Shown one piece after another: positions 1-8,440 of a stretch of 64,000 bases of DNA. Position 1 is the stretch's first letter; each line of letters opens with the position of its first letter. The DNA is taken from NCBI RefSeq assembly GCF_014205795.1, contig NZ_JACHCN010000009.1, positions 124,001-188,000 of the forward strand, read 5' to 3'. The notes beneath the pieces were generated by a model. The model saw only the letters and a program-made list of their open reading frames with translations, was not told the DNA's origin and searched no databases. A program made the position numbers and the translations under genes. The DNA is from Rhodanobacter sp. MP7CTX1. Its GTDB lineage: Bacteria; Pseudomonadota; Gammaproteobacteria; Xanthomonadales; Rhodanobacteraceae.

Positions 1-978
1 GACCGTCTGGGCAACCTGGGCGTGAGCTATCTGGATCTCGATTATCCGCAACAGCCGGCGACGCGTTACGCCAGCGCCTACTGGTTCAAAACGGTCGGAC
101 GCGCGCTGTCGCTGAACCTCAGTCTCAATCAGGACCTGAACAACAGCAGCAACCGCACCATCTTCCTGATTGCCACGTTGTCGCTGGATCACAACATCAC
201 GCTAAGCGGCGGCGCGCAGCGTGAAGGCGACCGCACCGGCCTGGTGATGAACGCCTCCCAGGCACTGCCAAGCCAGGGCGGCTTCGGCTGGCGCGCCTCG
301 CTAAGCCAGGGCGACGGCCAGAACGGTGGTCAGGGCGAACTGGACTATCTCGGTCGCTATGGACAACTGCAGGCTGGCGTCTACGACGTCGGCGACACAC
401 GCTACGGTTATGCCAGTGCCATGGGCTCGTTGGTGCTGATGAGCGGCGACGTGTTCGCCGCACGGCAGATCTACGATGGGTTTGCCGTGGTCTCTACCGA
501 TGGCATCGCAGGTGTGCCGGTAAATCTGCAGAACAATCCCGTCGGCACCACCGACAGCCATGGCCTGCTGCTGGTTACGCCCCTCAACTCCTACCAGAAC
601 AACAAAGTCGCCATCGATGCAATGAACCTGCCGGCCGATGTGAGCATCAATCGCGTCGATGCAGACGTTGCAACCACCGACCGTGCCGGCACGCTGGTGA
701 AGTTTGGCATCACACCTGTCCGCTCGGCCTCCATCATCCTGGTCGACGCCGCTGGCAAGCCATTGCCCATCGGCAGCCTCGTGCAGTTGCATGGCCACAC
801 CGGCGAGCCCGCACTTGTCGGCTTCGATGGCGCGGTCTATCTGGACACGCTTGAGCCGCGCAATGTGCTTGACGTAGACACTCCCTCCGGCGCCTGTCAT
901 GCCAGCTTTGCCTATGCCAGGCATGGCGACGGCATTCCGCAGATCGGGCCGTTGACCTGCCAGAAGGTATCACCATGA
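1..978 (+). CDS. Outer-membrane usher of a spore-coat-U fimbrial system, C-terminal part (open at left edge)
   Basis: The reading frame is already open at base 1, so the gene begins outside the window and only about 325 C-terminal residues are visible. The visible part carries repeated amphipathic beta strands (for example SLNLSLNQDL and LIATLSLDHN), as in the end of a usher barrel. It is followed by a C-terminal region with the plug-like sequence AGVPVNLQNN and two cysteines (GACHASF, LTCQ), as in usher C-terminal domains. Ushers sit in the outer membrane and assemble pilin subunits. The assignment to the archaic (spore coat U, SCPU) branch is inferred from the next gene, which overlaps this one by ATGA at 975-978 and encodes an SCPU protein. 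Translational coupling of the two is likely. The chaperone and first subunits of this system must lie upstream. Confidence 0.8.
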   Translation, partial: DRLGNLGVSYLDLDYPQQPATRYASAYWFKTVGRALSLNLSLNQDLNNSSNRTIFLIATLSLDHNITLSGGAQREGDRTGLVMNASQALPSQGGFGWRASLSQGDGQNGGQGELDYLGRYGQLQAGVYDVGDTRYGYASAMGSLVLMSGDVFAARQIYDGFAVVSTDGIAGVPVNLQNNPVGTTDSHGLLLVTPLNSYQNNKVAIDAMNLPADVSINRVDADVATTDRAGTLVKFGITPVRSASIILVDAAGKPLPIGSLVQLHGHTGEPALVGFDGAVYLDTLEPRNVLDVDTPSGACHASFAYARHGDGIPQIGPLTCQKVSP

Positions 979-1973
979 CTACTCGCATGCTGCATTACGT
1001 TGTCGCACTGCTGCTGATCGGCTGCGGACTGTTCTGGGTTGCGCCGGCACAAGCCACTATCACCTGCAGCACGGCGGCGATGACGGCCGTCAGTTTCAGC
1101 ACGGTGAACCCGCTATCGACTCAGGGGACGACCAGTGCGAACCTGACCTATACATGCCAAAACAGTACTGGCGGCGGCACGCACTCTGCCACGCTCTGCT
1201 TCAGCATCGGCGAGCCGGGTGGCAACCAGACCAATCCGCGTCTGATGAAAAGCGGCAGCAATACACTGCAATTCCAGCTTTACCAGAATCCGGGCTTCAC
1301 CACCGTCTGGGGCAGCCAGTACTTCGGCAGCAATACTCCACTGATAGTCAGCGTCACATTGGGCGGTGGCGCAAGCACGAACGGTACGGCGACACTGAAC
1401 GCCCAGGTACTCGGCGGACAGACCACCGCCATTCCCGGCACCTATAGCGACAACTATGCAAACGGCGACACCGCCCTGACTATCAACGATCAGGCCGGCA
1501 ATACGGCACCAGGTAGCTGCAGCGGCACCCAGAGCAACACCGTTTTCTTCCCCTTCAATGTCACTGCCACCGTCCAGAAGAACTGCACGGTCGCTGCAAA
1601 CGACCTCAGTCTGGGCAGCGTGGCCGCGGGTACCACTCCGTCCTCTGGCAGCAGCACCCTCAGCGTGAGCTGCTCATACACCACGCCATACAACGTCGGC
1701 CTGGCCCCCTTGAACGTCGCCAACACGAACGGAGCGGGGACAATGAAGGGGACAGGCACCAATACCAATACCGTGACGTATCAGCTTTATTCGAATTCTG
1801 GGCTCAGCACGGTATGGGGCAACTCAGTCACGGCTACCAGCACGGGCAACGGTGTGGCGGGCACCGGTTCTGGCGTGGCGCAAACTCTAAACGTCTATGC
1901 CAAGGTCACCAGCACCACCGATGTCCAGCCGGACAACTACTCCGATACCGTCCAGGTCAACGTTAACTATTGA
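975..1973 (+). CDS. Spore coat U (SCPU) domain protein, probable tip subunit with two domains
   Basis: The product is 332 residues long. It has a clear signal peptide (hydrophobic VVALLLIGCGLFWV, cleavage after APAQA near residue 28). Two SCPU-type beta domains follow, the first from about residue 29 (starts ITCSTAAMTAVSF) and the second from about residue 203 (starts NCTVAANDLSLGSV). The second ends at the C-terminus with an alternating strand (DTVQVNVNY) typical of this family. Two-domain SCPU proteins usually close such operons and act as the adhesive tip, whereas single-domain ones form the shaft; that role is inferred here. The start overlaps the usher stop by ATGA, and a GAAGG-like ribosome site lies about 8 nt upstream. 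The family is known to be secreted and assembled by the archaic chaperone-usher route. Confidence 0.85.
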   Translation: MTTRMLHYVVALLLIGCGLFWVAPAQATITCSTAAMTAVSFSTVNPLSTQGTTSANLTYTCQNSTGGGTHSATLCFSIGEPGGNQTNPRLMKSGSNTLQFQLYQNPGFTTVWGSQYFGSNTPLIVSVTLGGGASTNGTATLNAQVLGGQTTAIPGTYSDNYANGDTALTINDQAGNTAPGSCSGTQSNTVFFPFNVTATVQKNCTVAANDLSLGSVAAGTTPSSGSSTLSVSCSYTTPYNVGLAPLNVANTNGAGTMKGTGTNTNTVTYQLYSNSGLSTVWGNSVTATSTGNGVAGTGSGVAQTLNVYAKVTSTTDVQPDNYSDTVQVNVNY

Positions 1974-2734
1974 GCGACTGCTTCGCGGGCACAGGGCTTT
2001 CGCTCAACGCGAAGAGAGGTACTCCCGCACCCGACACTTCACCATAGGCATTCCCCGGTCTTCGCGTCCGTGGCCGCTGGCCGTGGCGTCGGGGCGAGCT
2101 GGCACCGGCTGAGTTGGCTCCAAGCACCGACCTTCGACGCGAGATCAAGCGCGAGAAGGTCCACCTACGCATCTAGTGACTGAGGCAACAATGCTGGGGG
2201 TGGCTCAGGGCTGGGAGTAGCTCAGGCGCGGCCTCGGCCGTACCGGCAACATCCCGCACTATCGTTTCCGTCACGGGCTGATTGAGGCTGCTCATCACGA
2301 GTGCGCCCAAAGGCCACGTGAACATCGCTGAAAATGTCAAGCATCCTTGACTTTTCCGCGACCACTTGTGATGTGCCTGACCTCTCCCTGCGCCTTCCAC
2401 CCACAGTCGAATCGGCACGCACCGACTTGCGCAATGTAGAAGATATGTGATGAATCTGTTAAAAGAGTGACACAGTTCGCACTATCTAAGGACCTAAATT
2501 GTCCGGAGATGCCTGATGGAGCGCGCTTGTCCGGCCTATTTAATCCGAGCCGGGACCGCTCAAGCGGCCGAAATACGGGATCAATCGTCCAAACCACTGG
2601 TTGGCACACAACTTGCCTATGTTGGGTAGACCCAGCCGCGCGCAAGGCTGCAGTCGGGGGTAATGCAACCAAGGTTGTCCAGTAGCGCGTCGACATCAGT
2701 TAACTAAAACCAACACATCAAACAGGGAACACGC
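1974..2734. other. Intergenic region between two fimbrial operons
   Basis: About 760 bases without a convincing gene. Short open frames on both strands (for example a 119-codon frame on the minus strand at 2337-2696) have no recognisable domain or ribosome site. The segment around 2430-2510 is richer in A+T than its surroundings. The clearest element is the sigma-54 type promoter at 2602-2616. No obvious hairpin with a T-run follows the SCPU gene. An activator site for the sigma-54 promoter would be expected 80-200 bases upstream of it, but I cannot name one. Confidence 0.6.
2602..2616 (+). promoter_or_regulatory. Sigma-54 (RpoN) promoter for the fimbrial operon
   Basis: The sequence is TGGCAC, five bases (ACAAC), then TTGC. 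The GG and GC doublets are exactly 12 bases apart start to start, as in the -24/-12 consensus TGGCACG-N4-TTGC; only the seventh base differs. Transcription would start near 2628, giving a leader of about 107 nt before the pilin ATG at 2735. RpoN promoters need an NtrC-type activator. None is encoded in the window. The match is seen directly; its use in vivo is inferred. Confidence 0.75.
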
Positions 2735-3328
2735 ATGAACAAGACTCTTCTCTCCGCCACCCTCGTCGCCGCCCTCGGCACTTTGGCCTTCGTGCCAGCC
2801 GCCCATGCAGCCAGCAACGGCGCCGGCCCGATCTTCAACTCGACCCCGGACGGCACCCTCACCATCAACGGCCAGGTCCTGGCCCAGACCTGCACGGTCG
2901 ACGGCAAGGCTGCCGGCACCAGCGACAACAAGGTCGTGACCCTGCCCGACCAGTGGAAGACTGCCTTGGCAGCTTCCGGCAACGTTGCCGGCGCCACTAC
3001 GTTCACGATTGTGATCGCGGCTTGCGATCCGGCCCTGACCACGGTCCAGACTTATTTCTCGGGCGGCACGCTGGACGGCGCGACCGGCAACCTCAAGAAC
3101 AGCGGCACAGCCCAGAATGTCGACGTACAACTGCTCGACGGCCAGAACACCAACGCTCCGATCGTTCTGAGCAACACCACCACGAGCGGGAGCGGCTCTC
3201 AGACGGCTACCAAGGCGCTGGCCAGCGGTGGCGCCACGCTGAGCTACCAGGCCCAGTACATCGCCACAGGCGCCGCAACGGCCGGCACCGTGATTGCCAC
3301 GACCAGCTTCACCATGATCTACAACTAA
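2735..3328 (+). CDS. Type 1 fimbrial major subunit (FimA-like pilin)
   Basis: A 197-residue pilin with a Sec signal peptide (MNKTLLSATLVAALGTLAFV, cleavage after AHA near residue 25). A short N-terminal strand (TLTINGQVLAQTCTV) is followed by the chaperone-usher pilin fold with the usual cysteine pair (C53 and C97) and the C-terminal beta strand ending in FTMIYN, which chaperones recognise. It is the first gene after the sigma-54 promoter, with a good AGGGAA ribosome site 6-7 nt before the ATG. Position, small size and simple one-domain layout argue for the major shaft subunit. Its sequence is strikingly similar to the last 150 residues of the operon's adhesin (6926-8107), for example the shared ATGAATAG segment. 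It is followed by a hairpin and a gap of 104 bases before the chaperone gene. Confidence 0.9.
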   Translation: MNKTLLSATLVAALGTLAFVPAAHAASNGAGPIFNSTPDGTLTINGQVLAQTCTVDGKAAGTSDNKVVTLPDQWKTALAASGNVAGATTFTIVIAACDPALTTVQTYFSGGTLDGATGNLKNSGTAQNVDVQLLDGQNTNAPIVLSNTTTSGSGSQTATKALASGGATLSYQAQYIATGAATAGTVIATTSFTMIYN

Positions 3329-3347
3329 ACGACATGCCGGGCCCGGA

Positions 3348-3380
3348 CTCCGTCGCGGCGCGCCATGCACCGCGATGGAG
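3348..3380 (+). promoter_or_regulatory. Intercistronic hairpin between pilin and chaperone genes
   Basis: CTCCGTCGCGG at 3348-3358 pairs with CCGCGATGGAG at 3370-3380: an 11-base-pair stem with one G-U pair and an 11-base loop. It lies 20 bases after the pilin stop and is not followed by a T-run. In classical fimbrial operons such hairpins stabilise the pilin message or reduce read-through, so that the shaft subunit is made in excess of chaperone and usher. That role is inferred here. Confidence 0.55.
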
Positions 3381-3432
3381 CTCCGCCCCACAGGCATCAC
3401 GCAGGGCTCGACCCTGCCCCGGAGTATCACCC

Positions 3433-4173
3433 ATGAAGCCTTTCATGCATGCCGCCTGCGCGGCCATCGCCGTGCTGTGCCTGTGCGCGCCCATCGCTGC
3501 CCGCGCCGGCGTCGTCATTGCTGGCACCCGCGTGGTGTTTCCCGCCAAGCAGGGTGAAGTGACCGTGCGTCTGTCCAACCAGAACGACCGCCCCGTGCTG
3601 GTCGAAGCGTGGATCGATACCGGCGACCTCAATTCGACGCCCAACAGCGTCAACACGCCATTCCTGATCACTCCGCCGCTGTTCCGCATGGAATCGAACA
3701 AGGAGCAGAGCCTGCGGATCATCTACACCCAGGGTTCTCAGCCGCTGCCGGCCGACCGCGAGTCGCTGTTCTGGCTGAACGTGCTGGAGATCCCGCCCAA
3801 GCCTGCCGGTCCGCAGTCGGCCGGCCACAACTACCTGCAGTTCGCGATACGTTCGCGGCTGAAATTTTTCTACCGTCCGGCCAATCTGCAGGGCGACGCG
3901 ACGAAGGCGCCAGACACGCTCAGCTTCACGGCTCAGGGCACCACGCTGGACGTGCGCAACCCCACGCCGTACTACGTCACGATCAGCAAGCTTTCGCTCG
4001 GCGCAAACGGTAATCCGATCGACGGAGCCAGCGGCATGGTCGCGCCACTTGGCGACCTGCGTGTAGCGCTGAAGGGTCTGACGCAAGCGCCGTCCGCCGG
4101 CACGCCGGTAGTGTTCACCACCATCAACGACTACGGCGCGACCGACACCCACAAGAGCACCGTGACTCAATAA
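3433..4173 (+). CDS. Periplasmic fimbrial chaperone (PapD/FimC family)
   Basis: The product is 246 residues with a signal peptide (hydrophobic AACAAIAVLCLCAPIAARA). The mature part opens with VVIAGTRVVFPAKQGEVTVRL, the usual first strands of PapD-like chaperones. Further family marks are the NQNDRPVLVEAWID strand, the PPLFRMESNKEQSLRII segment with the conserved arginine, and FWLNVLEIPPKP in domain 1, then RSRLKFFYRP and the second Ig-like domain. Chaperones of this family bind pilins in the periplasm by donor-strand complementation and hand them to the usher. The frame stays open for 160 codons upstream (to 2953), but that stretch overlaps the pilin gene. The ATG at 3433, with GGAG about 9 nt upstream and directly before the signal peptide, is the start. 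Its stop overlaps the usher start (TAATG). Confidence 0.92.
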   Translation: MKPFMHAACAAIAVLCLCAPIAARAGVVIAGTRVVFPAKQGEVTVRLSNQNDRPVLVEAWIDTGDLNSTPNSVNTPFLITPPLFRMESNKEQSLRIIYTQGSQPLPADRESLFWLNVLEIPPKPAGPQSAGHNYLQFAIRSRLKFFYRPANLQGDATKAPDTLSFTAQGTTLDVRNPTPYYVTISKLSLGANGNPIDGASGMVAPLGDLRVALKGLTQAPSAGTPVVFTTINDYGATDTHKSTVTQ

Positions 4174-6929
4174 TGACGTCGCGACGCGCCATGTTTCGCT
4201 ACCCAACCGCGCGCCGTGCGGCGCTCGCGATGGCGTGCGCTGCGGCGCTGGCCATGGCCGCGGGCTGGCCGCATCCGGCATGGGCTGCCGTCGACACAAG
4301 CGCTTCGCCCGACGCCAGCGCCGCCAGCGGCGGCTCCGCCGATTTCGACCGCAGCTTGCTGCCCGGCGCCGGACACGACACCGCCGACCTCTCGCGCTTC
4401 GAGCACGGCAACCCCGTGCTGCCTGGCGTCTACAACCTCGACGTCTATCTCAACAAGAACTGGGTGGGCCGCATGGACGTGCGCTTCGCCGCACCCTCCC
4501 CCGACGCCAACGCCGTGCCCTGCGTCACCACCGGGCTGCTCGATCGCATGAGCCTGGTGCCCGCCGATGCCGCGGCGGCGGCCAAACTGTCCAAATCGTC
4601 CGATTGCGTGAGCCTGGGCGACCTGATTCCCGGCGCCACGCTGTCCTTCGACATGCCCTCCCTGCGCATGGACGCCAGCGTGCCGCAGGCCTACATGAAC
4701 CAGCGGCCGCGCGACTGGGTCAACCCGGCCTCGTGGGACGCAGGCGTGCCGGCGTTCCTGCTCAACTACAACTTTGACAGCTTCCGCTCCAGCAATGACG
4801 GACAAAGCCAGACCAGCACCTACCTGGGCCTGCGCTCGGGCTTCAACATCGGTCTCTGGCAGTTCCGCCAGGACAGCACCGGCACGCTGCAATCAGACTC
4901 CAACCAACCGAGCCAGCGTCACTGGCACAACATCGATGCCTACGTGCGGCGTGCGCTGCCCAGTCTGGGTGCCGTGCTGAACCTGGGCGACAGCTACACC
5001 GACGGCGCTGTGTTCGACAGCTACGGCCTGCGCGGCGTGCAACTGGGCACCGACGACCGCATGCTGCCGCAGTCGCTGCGCGGTTACGCGCCGGTGGTAC
5101 ATGGCGTGGCCTACACCAACGCCAAGGTCACGGTGACCCAGAACGGCGTGCAGATCTACCAGACCACCGTCGCACCCGGCCCGTTCGTGCTCAACGACCT
5201 ATACCCCACCGGCTACGGTGGCGATCTGGTCGTGAATGTGACGGAAGCCGATGGCCGCCAGCACAGCTTCAGCGTGCCCTACGCCTCGGTGGCGCAATTG
5301 ATGCGCCCCGGGGTTACCCGCTTCGACATCGCCGCCGGTCAGCTGCGCGACACCACCCTGCAGAACCGGCCCAACGTGATCCAGGCCGCGGCACAGCACG
5401 GCTTCAATAACCTACTCACGGGCTACGCCGGCGTGCAGGGTTCGGACGGCTACGCCTCGGTACTGGTCGGCGGTGCGTTCAACACGAACTTCGGCGCGTT
5501 GGCGCTGGATGTCACCCACGCCCACGCGAGCATTCCCGGCTACGGCACCTACGATGGCCAGAGCTTCCGCGTCAGCTACAGCAAGGTCATCCCGGACACC
5601 AACACCTCGCTGAGCGTGGCCGCCGACCGTTATTCCACCAGCGGCTTCCTGAGCCTGAGCGACGCCGAAGCCGCACGCGATTACGCCAGCCACGGCATGG
5701 ATGCGCTGCAGTACCAGCCAACCAACCAGCAGACGATCGACGGACTGCCCGTGCAGAGCCTGCTTACGCCAGCCCAGCTCGCGGCACTGAGCGGCACCGT
5801 CAACAACGTCAACAATCTATACACTCCGCATGGCCTGCTGCAGCAGCGCAACCGCTTCACCCTGACGCTCAACCAGCAGCTGGGGAGCAGTGGCGGCTCG
5901 CTGTACGCCAACGCCTCGATCAACGACTACTGGAACCGCAACGGCAACGACACGCAGTTCCAGATGGGCTACAACAACCACTTCGGGCGTGTTACTTACG
6001 GCGTCTCCGTGACCCGCGGGCGCACGGAACTTGGCGGCTACGACAACCAGGTTACCTTCAACGCCAGCCTGCCGTTGGGTGATACTCCGCACGCGCCCAG
6101 CATCTCGTTCAGCCTCAACCACGACACCAACGACGGCACGCAGGAACAGGCCACCGTCAACGGTACGCTGGGCCAGTGGAACCAGTTCAGCTACGGCGCC
6201 ACAACCTCGCACAGCGACAACGCCACCGGCAGCTCCTACAGTGCAGATGCCGGCTACAACAGCCCCTACGCCACGCTCAACGCCAGCGTCGGCAACGGCA
6301 GCGGCTACTCGCAGGCATCCATCAGCGCCAGCGGCGCGGTGGTCGCGCACGCAGGCGGTATCACCTTCGGCCAGCCGACCGGCGACACCGTCGCCATCGT
6401 GTACGCGCCCGGCGCTGCCGGCGCGCACGTCCTCAGCGCCCCTGGCCTCACCTTGGACCACGCTGGCTATGCGCTGGTGCCGTACCTCACGCCCTACCAG
6501 CTCGACACTGTCCAGATCGACCCGCAGGGCCTGCCACTGGGTGTGGAACTGGACTCCACCAGCGCAGACGTGGCGCCTTACGCGGGTGCGGTGGTCATGG
6601 TGAACTTCAAGAGCAAGGCCAGCCGCGCCCTGATCGCACGCATCCAGTTCGCCAACGGCACACCCACCCCATTCGGCGCGCAGGTGTTCGACGCCAAGGA
6701 TCAGCCGCTGGGCGTGGTCGGTCAGGGCGGCATGGCCCTGCTGCGCGGCGTCGGCCCGAACGGCCGGCTCAGCGTGCAGTGGAACGATGAGCAGGGCGCG
6801 GCGCATGCCTGCTCGTTCTCCTATACGCTGCCCAAGTCCAGCAAGTCTGCGTCGGCGTATCAGCAGATCCAGGCAACATGCACCATCGAAGGCGCCGCGC
6901 CAGAATCGCAGAAGGAGAACGGGACATGA
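4173..6929 (+). CDS. Outer-membrane fimbrial usher (FimD/PapC family)
   Basis: A 918-residue usher, within the usual 800-900 range. A signal peptide (LAMACAAALAMAAG, cleavage near PAWA, about residue 38) is followed by the N-terminal chaperone-binding domain (FDRSLLPG, LPGVYNLDVYLNKNWVG). The 24-strand barrel has the plug region around residues 300-390 (QNGVQIYQTTVAPGPFVLNDLYPTG is the hallmark motif). The two C-terminal domains end with paired cysteines (HACSFSYTL, QATCTIEG). It secretes and polymerises the pilins of this operon. It starts in the stop codon of the chaperone gene (TAATG at 4171-4175) and overlaps the adhesin start by ATGA, so all three genes are probably translationally coupled. 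An alternative ATG lies six codons in, at 4191. Confidence 0.93.
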   Translation: MTSRRAMFRYPTARRAALAMACAAALAMAAGWPHPAWAAVDTSASPDASAASGGSADFDRSLLPGAGHDTADLSRFEHGNPVLPGVYNLDVYLNKNWVGRMDVRFAAPSPDANAVPCVTTGLLDRMSLVPADAAAAAKLSKSSDCVSLGDLIPGATLSFDMPSLRMDASVPQAYMNQRPRDWVNPASWDAGVPAFLLNYNFDSFRSSNDGQSQTSTYLGLRSGFNIGLWQFRQDSTGTLQSDSNQPSQRHWHNIDAYVRRALPSLGAVLNLGDSYTDGAVFDSYGLRGVQLGTDDRMLPQSLRGYAPVVHGVAYTNAKVTVTQNGVQIYQTTVAPGPFVLNDLYPTGYGGDLVVNVTEADGRQHSFSVPYASVAQLMRPGVTRFDIAAGQLRDTTLQNRPNVIQAAAQHGFNNLLTGYAGVQGSDGYASVLVGGAFNTNFGALALDVTHAHASIPGYGTYDGQSFRVSYSKVIPDTNTSLSVAADRYSTSGFLSLSDAEAARDYASHGMDALQYQPTNQQTIDGLPVQSLLTPAQLAALSGTVNNVNNLYTPHGLLQQRNRFTLTLNQQLGSSGGSLYANASINDYWNRNGNDTQFQMGYNNHFGRVTYGVSVTRGRTELGGYDNQVTFNASLPLGDTPHAPSISFSLNHDTNDGTQEQATVNGTLGQWNQFSYGATTSHSDNATGSSYSADAGYNSPYATLNASVGNGSGYSQASISASGAVVAHAGGITFGQPTGDTVAIVYAPGAAGAHVLSAPGLTLDHAGYALVPYLTPYQLDTVQIDPQGLPLGVELDSTSADVAPYAGAVVMVNFKSKASRALIARIQFANGTPTPFGAQVFDAKDQPLGVVGQGGMALLRGVGPNGRLSVQWNDEQGAAHACSFSYTLPKSSKSASAYQQIQATCTIEGAAPESQKENGT

Positions 6930-8107
6930 CCTGTCGAGCCGCCGTGGCCATGCGCCTGCGTGCCTGGATTTTGTTTCCCATTGTCGTTGCGCTGTTCGCC
7001 ATGGCGCCCCCCGCAGCGGCCGTCCAGAACGCGGCTACCCAACGCGGGGTTGTACGCTTGGCCCTGCAACCCTTGGCGCAAGCCCCAGCCTCCTTGGCGT
7101 GCAGCCCGTCGTCTTCCGCGCCAAACATCACATTGCCTGCGGTCACCATTGCGCCCAGTCAAAGCAATGGATTAATCGGCTCACCCGCAAGCGTATCAGT
7201 GAGCTTCGATTGTTCCGTACCCTTTTTGAACGACACTAATTACTCAGACAGTTTCACGCTGATGACCGGCACGTTGGCGACACTCGATGCGAGCACGCCA
7301 CCTCCAAGCGGTAGCGGCATCATGTTCAAAACCAACTTGGCAGGAATCGATGTACAGCTTACGGCAGTACAAAACCAAGCCAGCAGCGGCAGCGCTGGCC
7401 CGAATGGAACCCCGGGCTGGACGATGGGCACCGTTACCTGTTCTGGCACGACCGCTAATTGGTCGTGCACCCCGGCCAATACCATTTCAGTAACTTTTAC
7501 CGCACAACTCGTCAAAACCGGCGCAGCCGCTGTCGGCACTGTTAACAAAATAAGCAACCTGCTGCAATTCTTTGATCAAGATATATATCAGGCCAGTAAT
7601 GCCTCGAGCCCAAAAACAACAGATGCACCGTCAGCGGCATTCGGCACGATGTCATTGAGCCAGGTCACTGTGACAGCGAGTACCTGCAGAGTCACCGCCA
7701 ACGGTGGTGGTACGGTCACGCTACCGGACGTGTGGCGATCTGCGCTGGCCTCGTCCGGCAAGGTGGCGGGCGCCACTGCGTTCTCGATCGCGGTCTCCGG
7801 TTGCGGCCCCGCCCTAAGCACGGTTCAGACCTACTTCTCGAGCAACACGGTGGACTCTACAACCGGCAACCTCGTGAACACATCGGGCACGGGTTTTGCC
7901 GGGAATGTCGAGGTGCGACTGCTCGATGGCCAGAACAGCAGTGCCACGATCAATCTGAACAGCACCAACGTGACCACGCAAACGGCTACCACAAACCTGA
8001 CCAGCGGTGGCGCTACGCTGATGTATCAGGCGGAGTATTACGCTACTGGCGCCGCAACGGCAGGCTCCGTGAAAACCACCGCCCAGTTCACCATGGTCTA
8101 CCAGTAA
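6926..8107 (+). CDS. Two-domain fimbrial tip adhesin
   Basis: A 393-residue product with signal peptide (WILFPIVVALFAMAPPAAA). An N-terminal domain of about 200 residues (from LACSPSSSAPNITL to about FFDQDIYQ) has no motif I can name and would be the receptor-binding domain. A C-terminal pilin domain starts near VTVTASTCRVTANGG and ends FTMVYQ. The pilin domain is very close to the major pilin of the same operon (shared SGGATL, ATGAATAG, LLDGQN segments). This layout and the last position in the operon fit a FimH-like tip adhesin. The start overlaps the usher stop by ATGA. The DNA of the N-terminal domain (about 7120-7640) is visibly richer in A+T than the flanking genes, which suggests a different evolutionary history or relaxed selection. 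The ligand cannot be told from sequence. Confidence 0.85.
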   Translation: MTCRAAVAMRLRAWILFPIVVALFAMAPPAAAVQNAATQRGVVRLALQPLAQAPASLACSPSSSAPNITLPAVTIAPSQSNGLIGSPASVSVSFDCSVPFLNDTNYSDSFTLMTGTLATLDASTPPPSGSGIMFKTNLAGIDVQLTAVQNQASSGSAGPNGTPGWTMGTVTCSGTTANWSCTPANTISVTFTAQLVKTGAAAVGTVNKISNLLQFFDQDIYQASNASSPKTTDAPSAAFGTMSLSQVTVTASTCRVTANGGGTVTLPDVWRSALASSGKVAGATAFSIAVSGCGPALSTVQTYFSSNTVDSTTGNLVNTSGTGFAGNVEVRLLDGQNSSATINLNSTNVTTQTATTNLTSGGATLMYQAEYYATGAATAGSVKTTAQFTMVYQ

Positions 8108-8440
8108 GCCACCAATCGCGCACAGCGGACAACAAACCGCAGGAACGACAATCGAACCAGCGAATGCCCATTCGTGGGTTCGCGTCGCCACCCACGCATT
8201 GGTGGCGCGATAGTCGTCGTAATACTGCGGCAGGGGAGTGCCGCTGGTCGCCATCGCGATGACGATGCGATGCCGCGCTCCGCATGCGGGCCGAGTTCGG
8301 CCAACAGGAAAAAGGCGTTGGGGACAATTGGAGTAACCGGCCGTCGTCCATCCACACCGTAAATTGTCTTAATGAGCGGCGGAATTAATCGGACAATGTA
8401 TTTTCGCTAACTCCGAACCGGACACAAATACGAACTTGGC
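8108..8440. other. Intergenic region after the fimbrial operon
   Basis: About 330 bases between two convergent genes. No gene, strong hairpin or T-run was recognised. The only symmetry is a weak pairing of GGACAATT (8320-8327) with AATTGTC (8361-8367). Confidence 0.4.

Noticed and set aside
2337..2696. 119-codon minus-strand ORF between the fimbrial operons
   Set aside because: No domain, no ribosome site, and it covers the sigma-54 promoter.
2953..3432. 160-codon N-terminal extension of the fimbrial chaperone
   Set aside because: It overlaps the major pilin gene in another frame and would bury the signal peptide; the ATG at 3433 has a ribosome site and begins the signal peptide.
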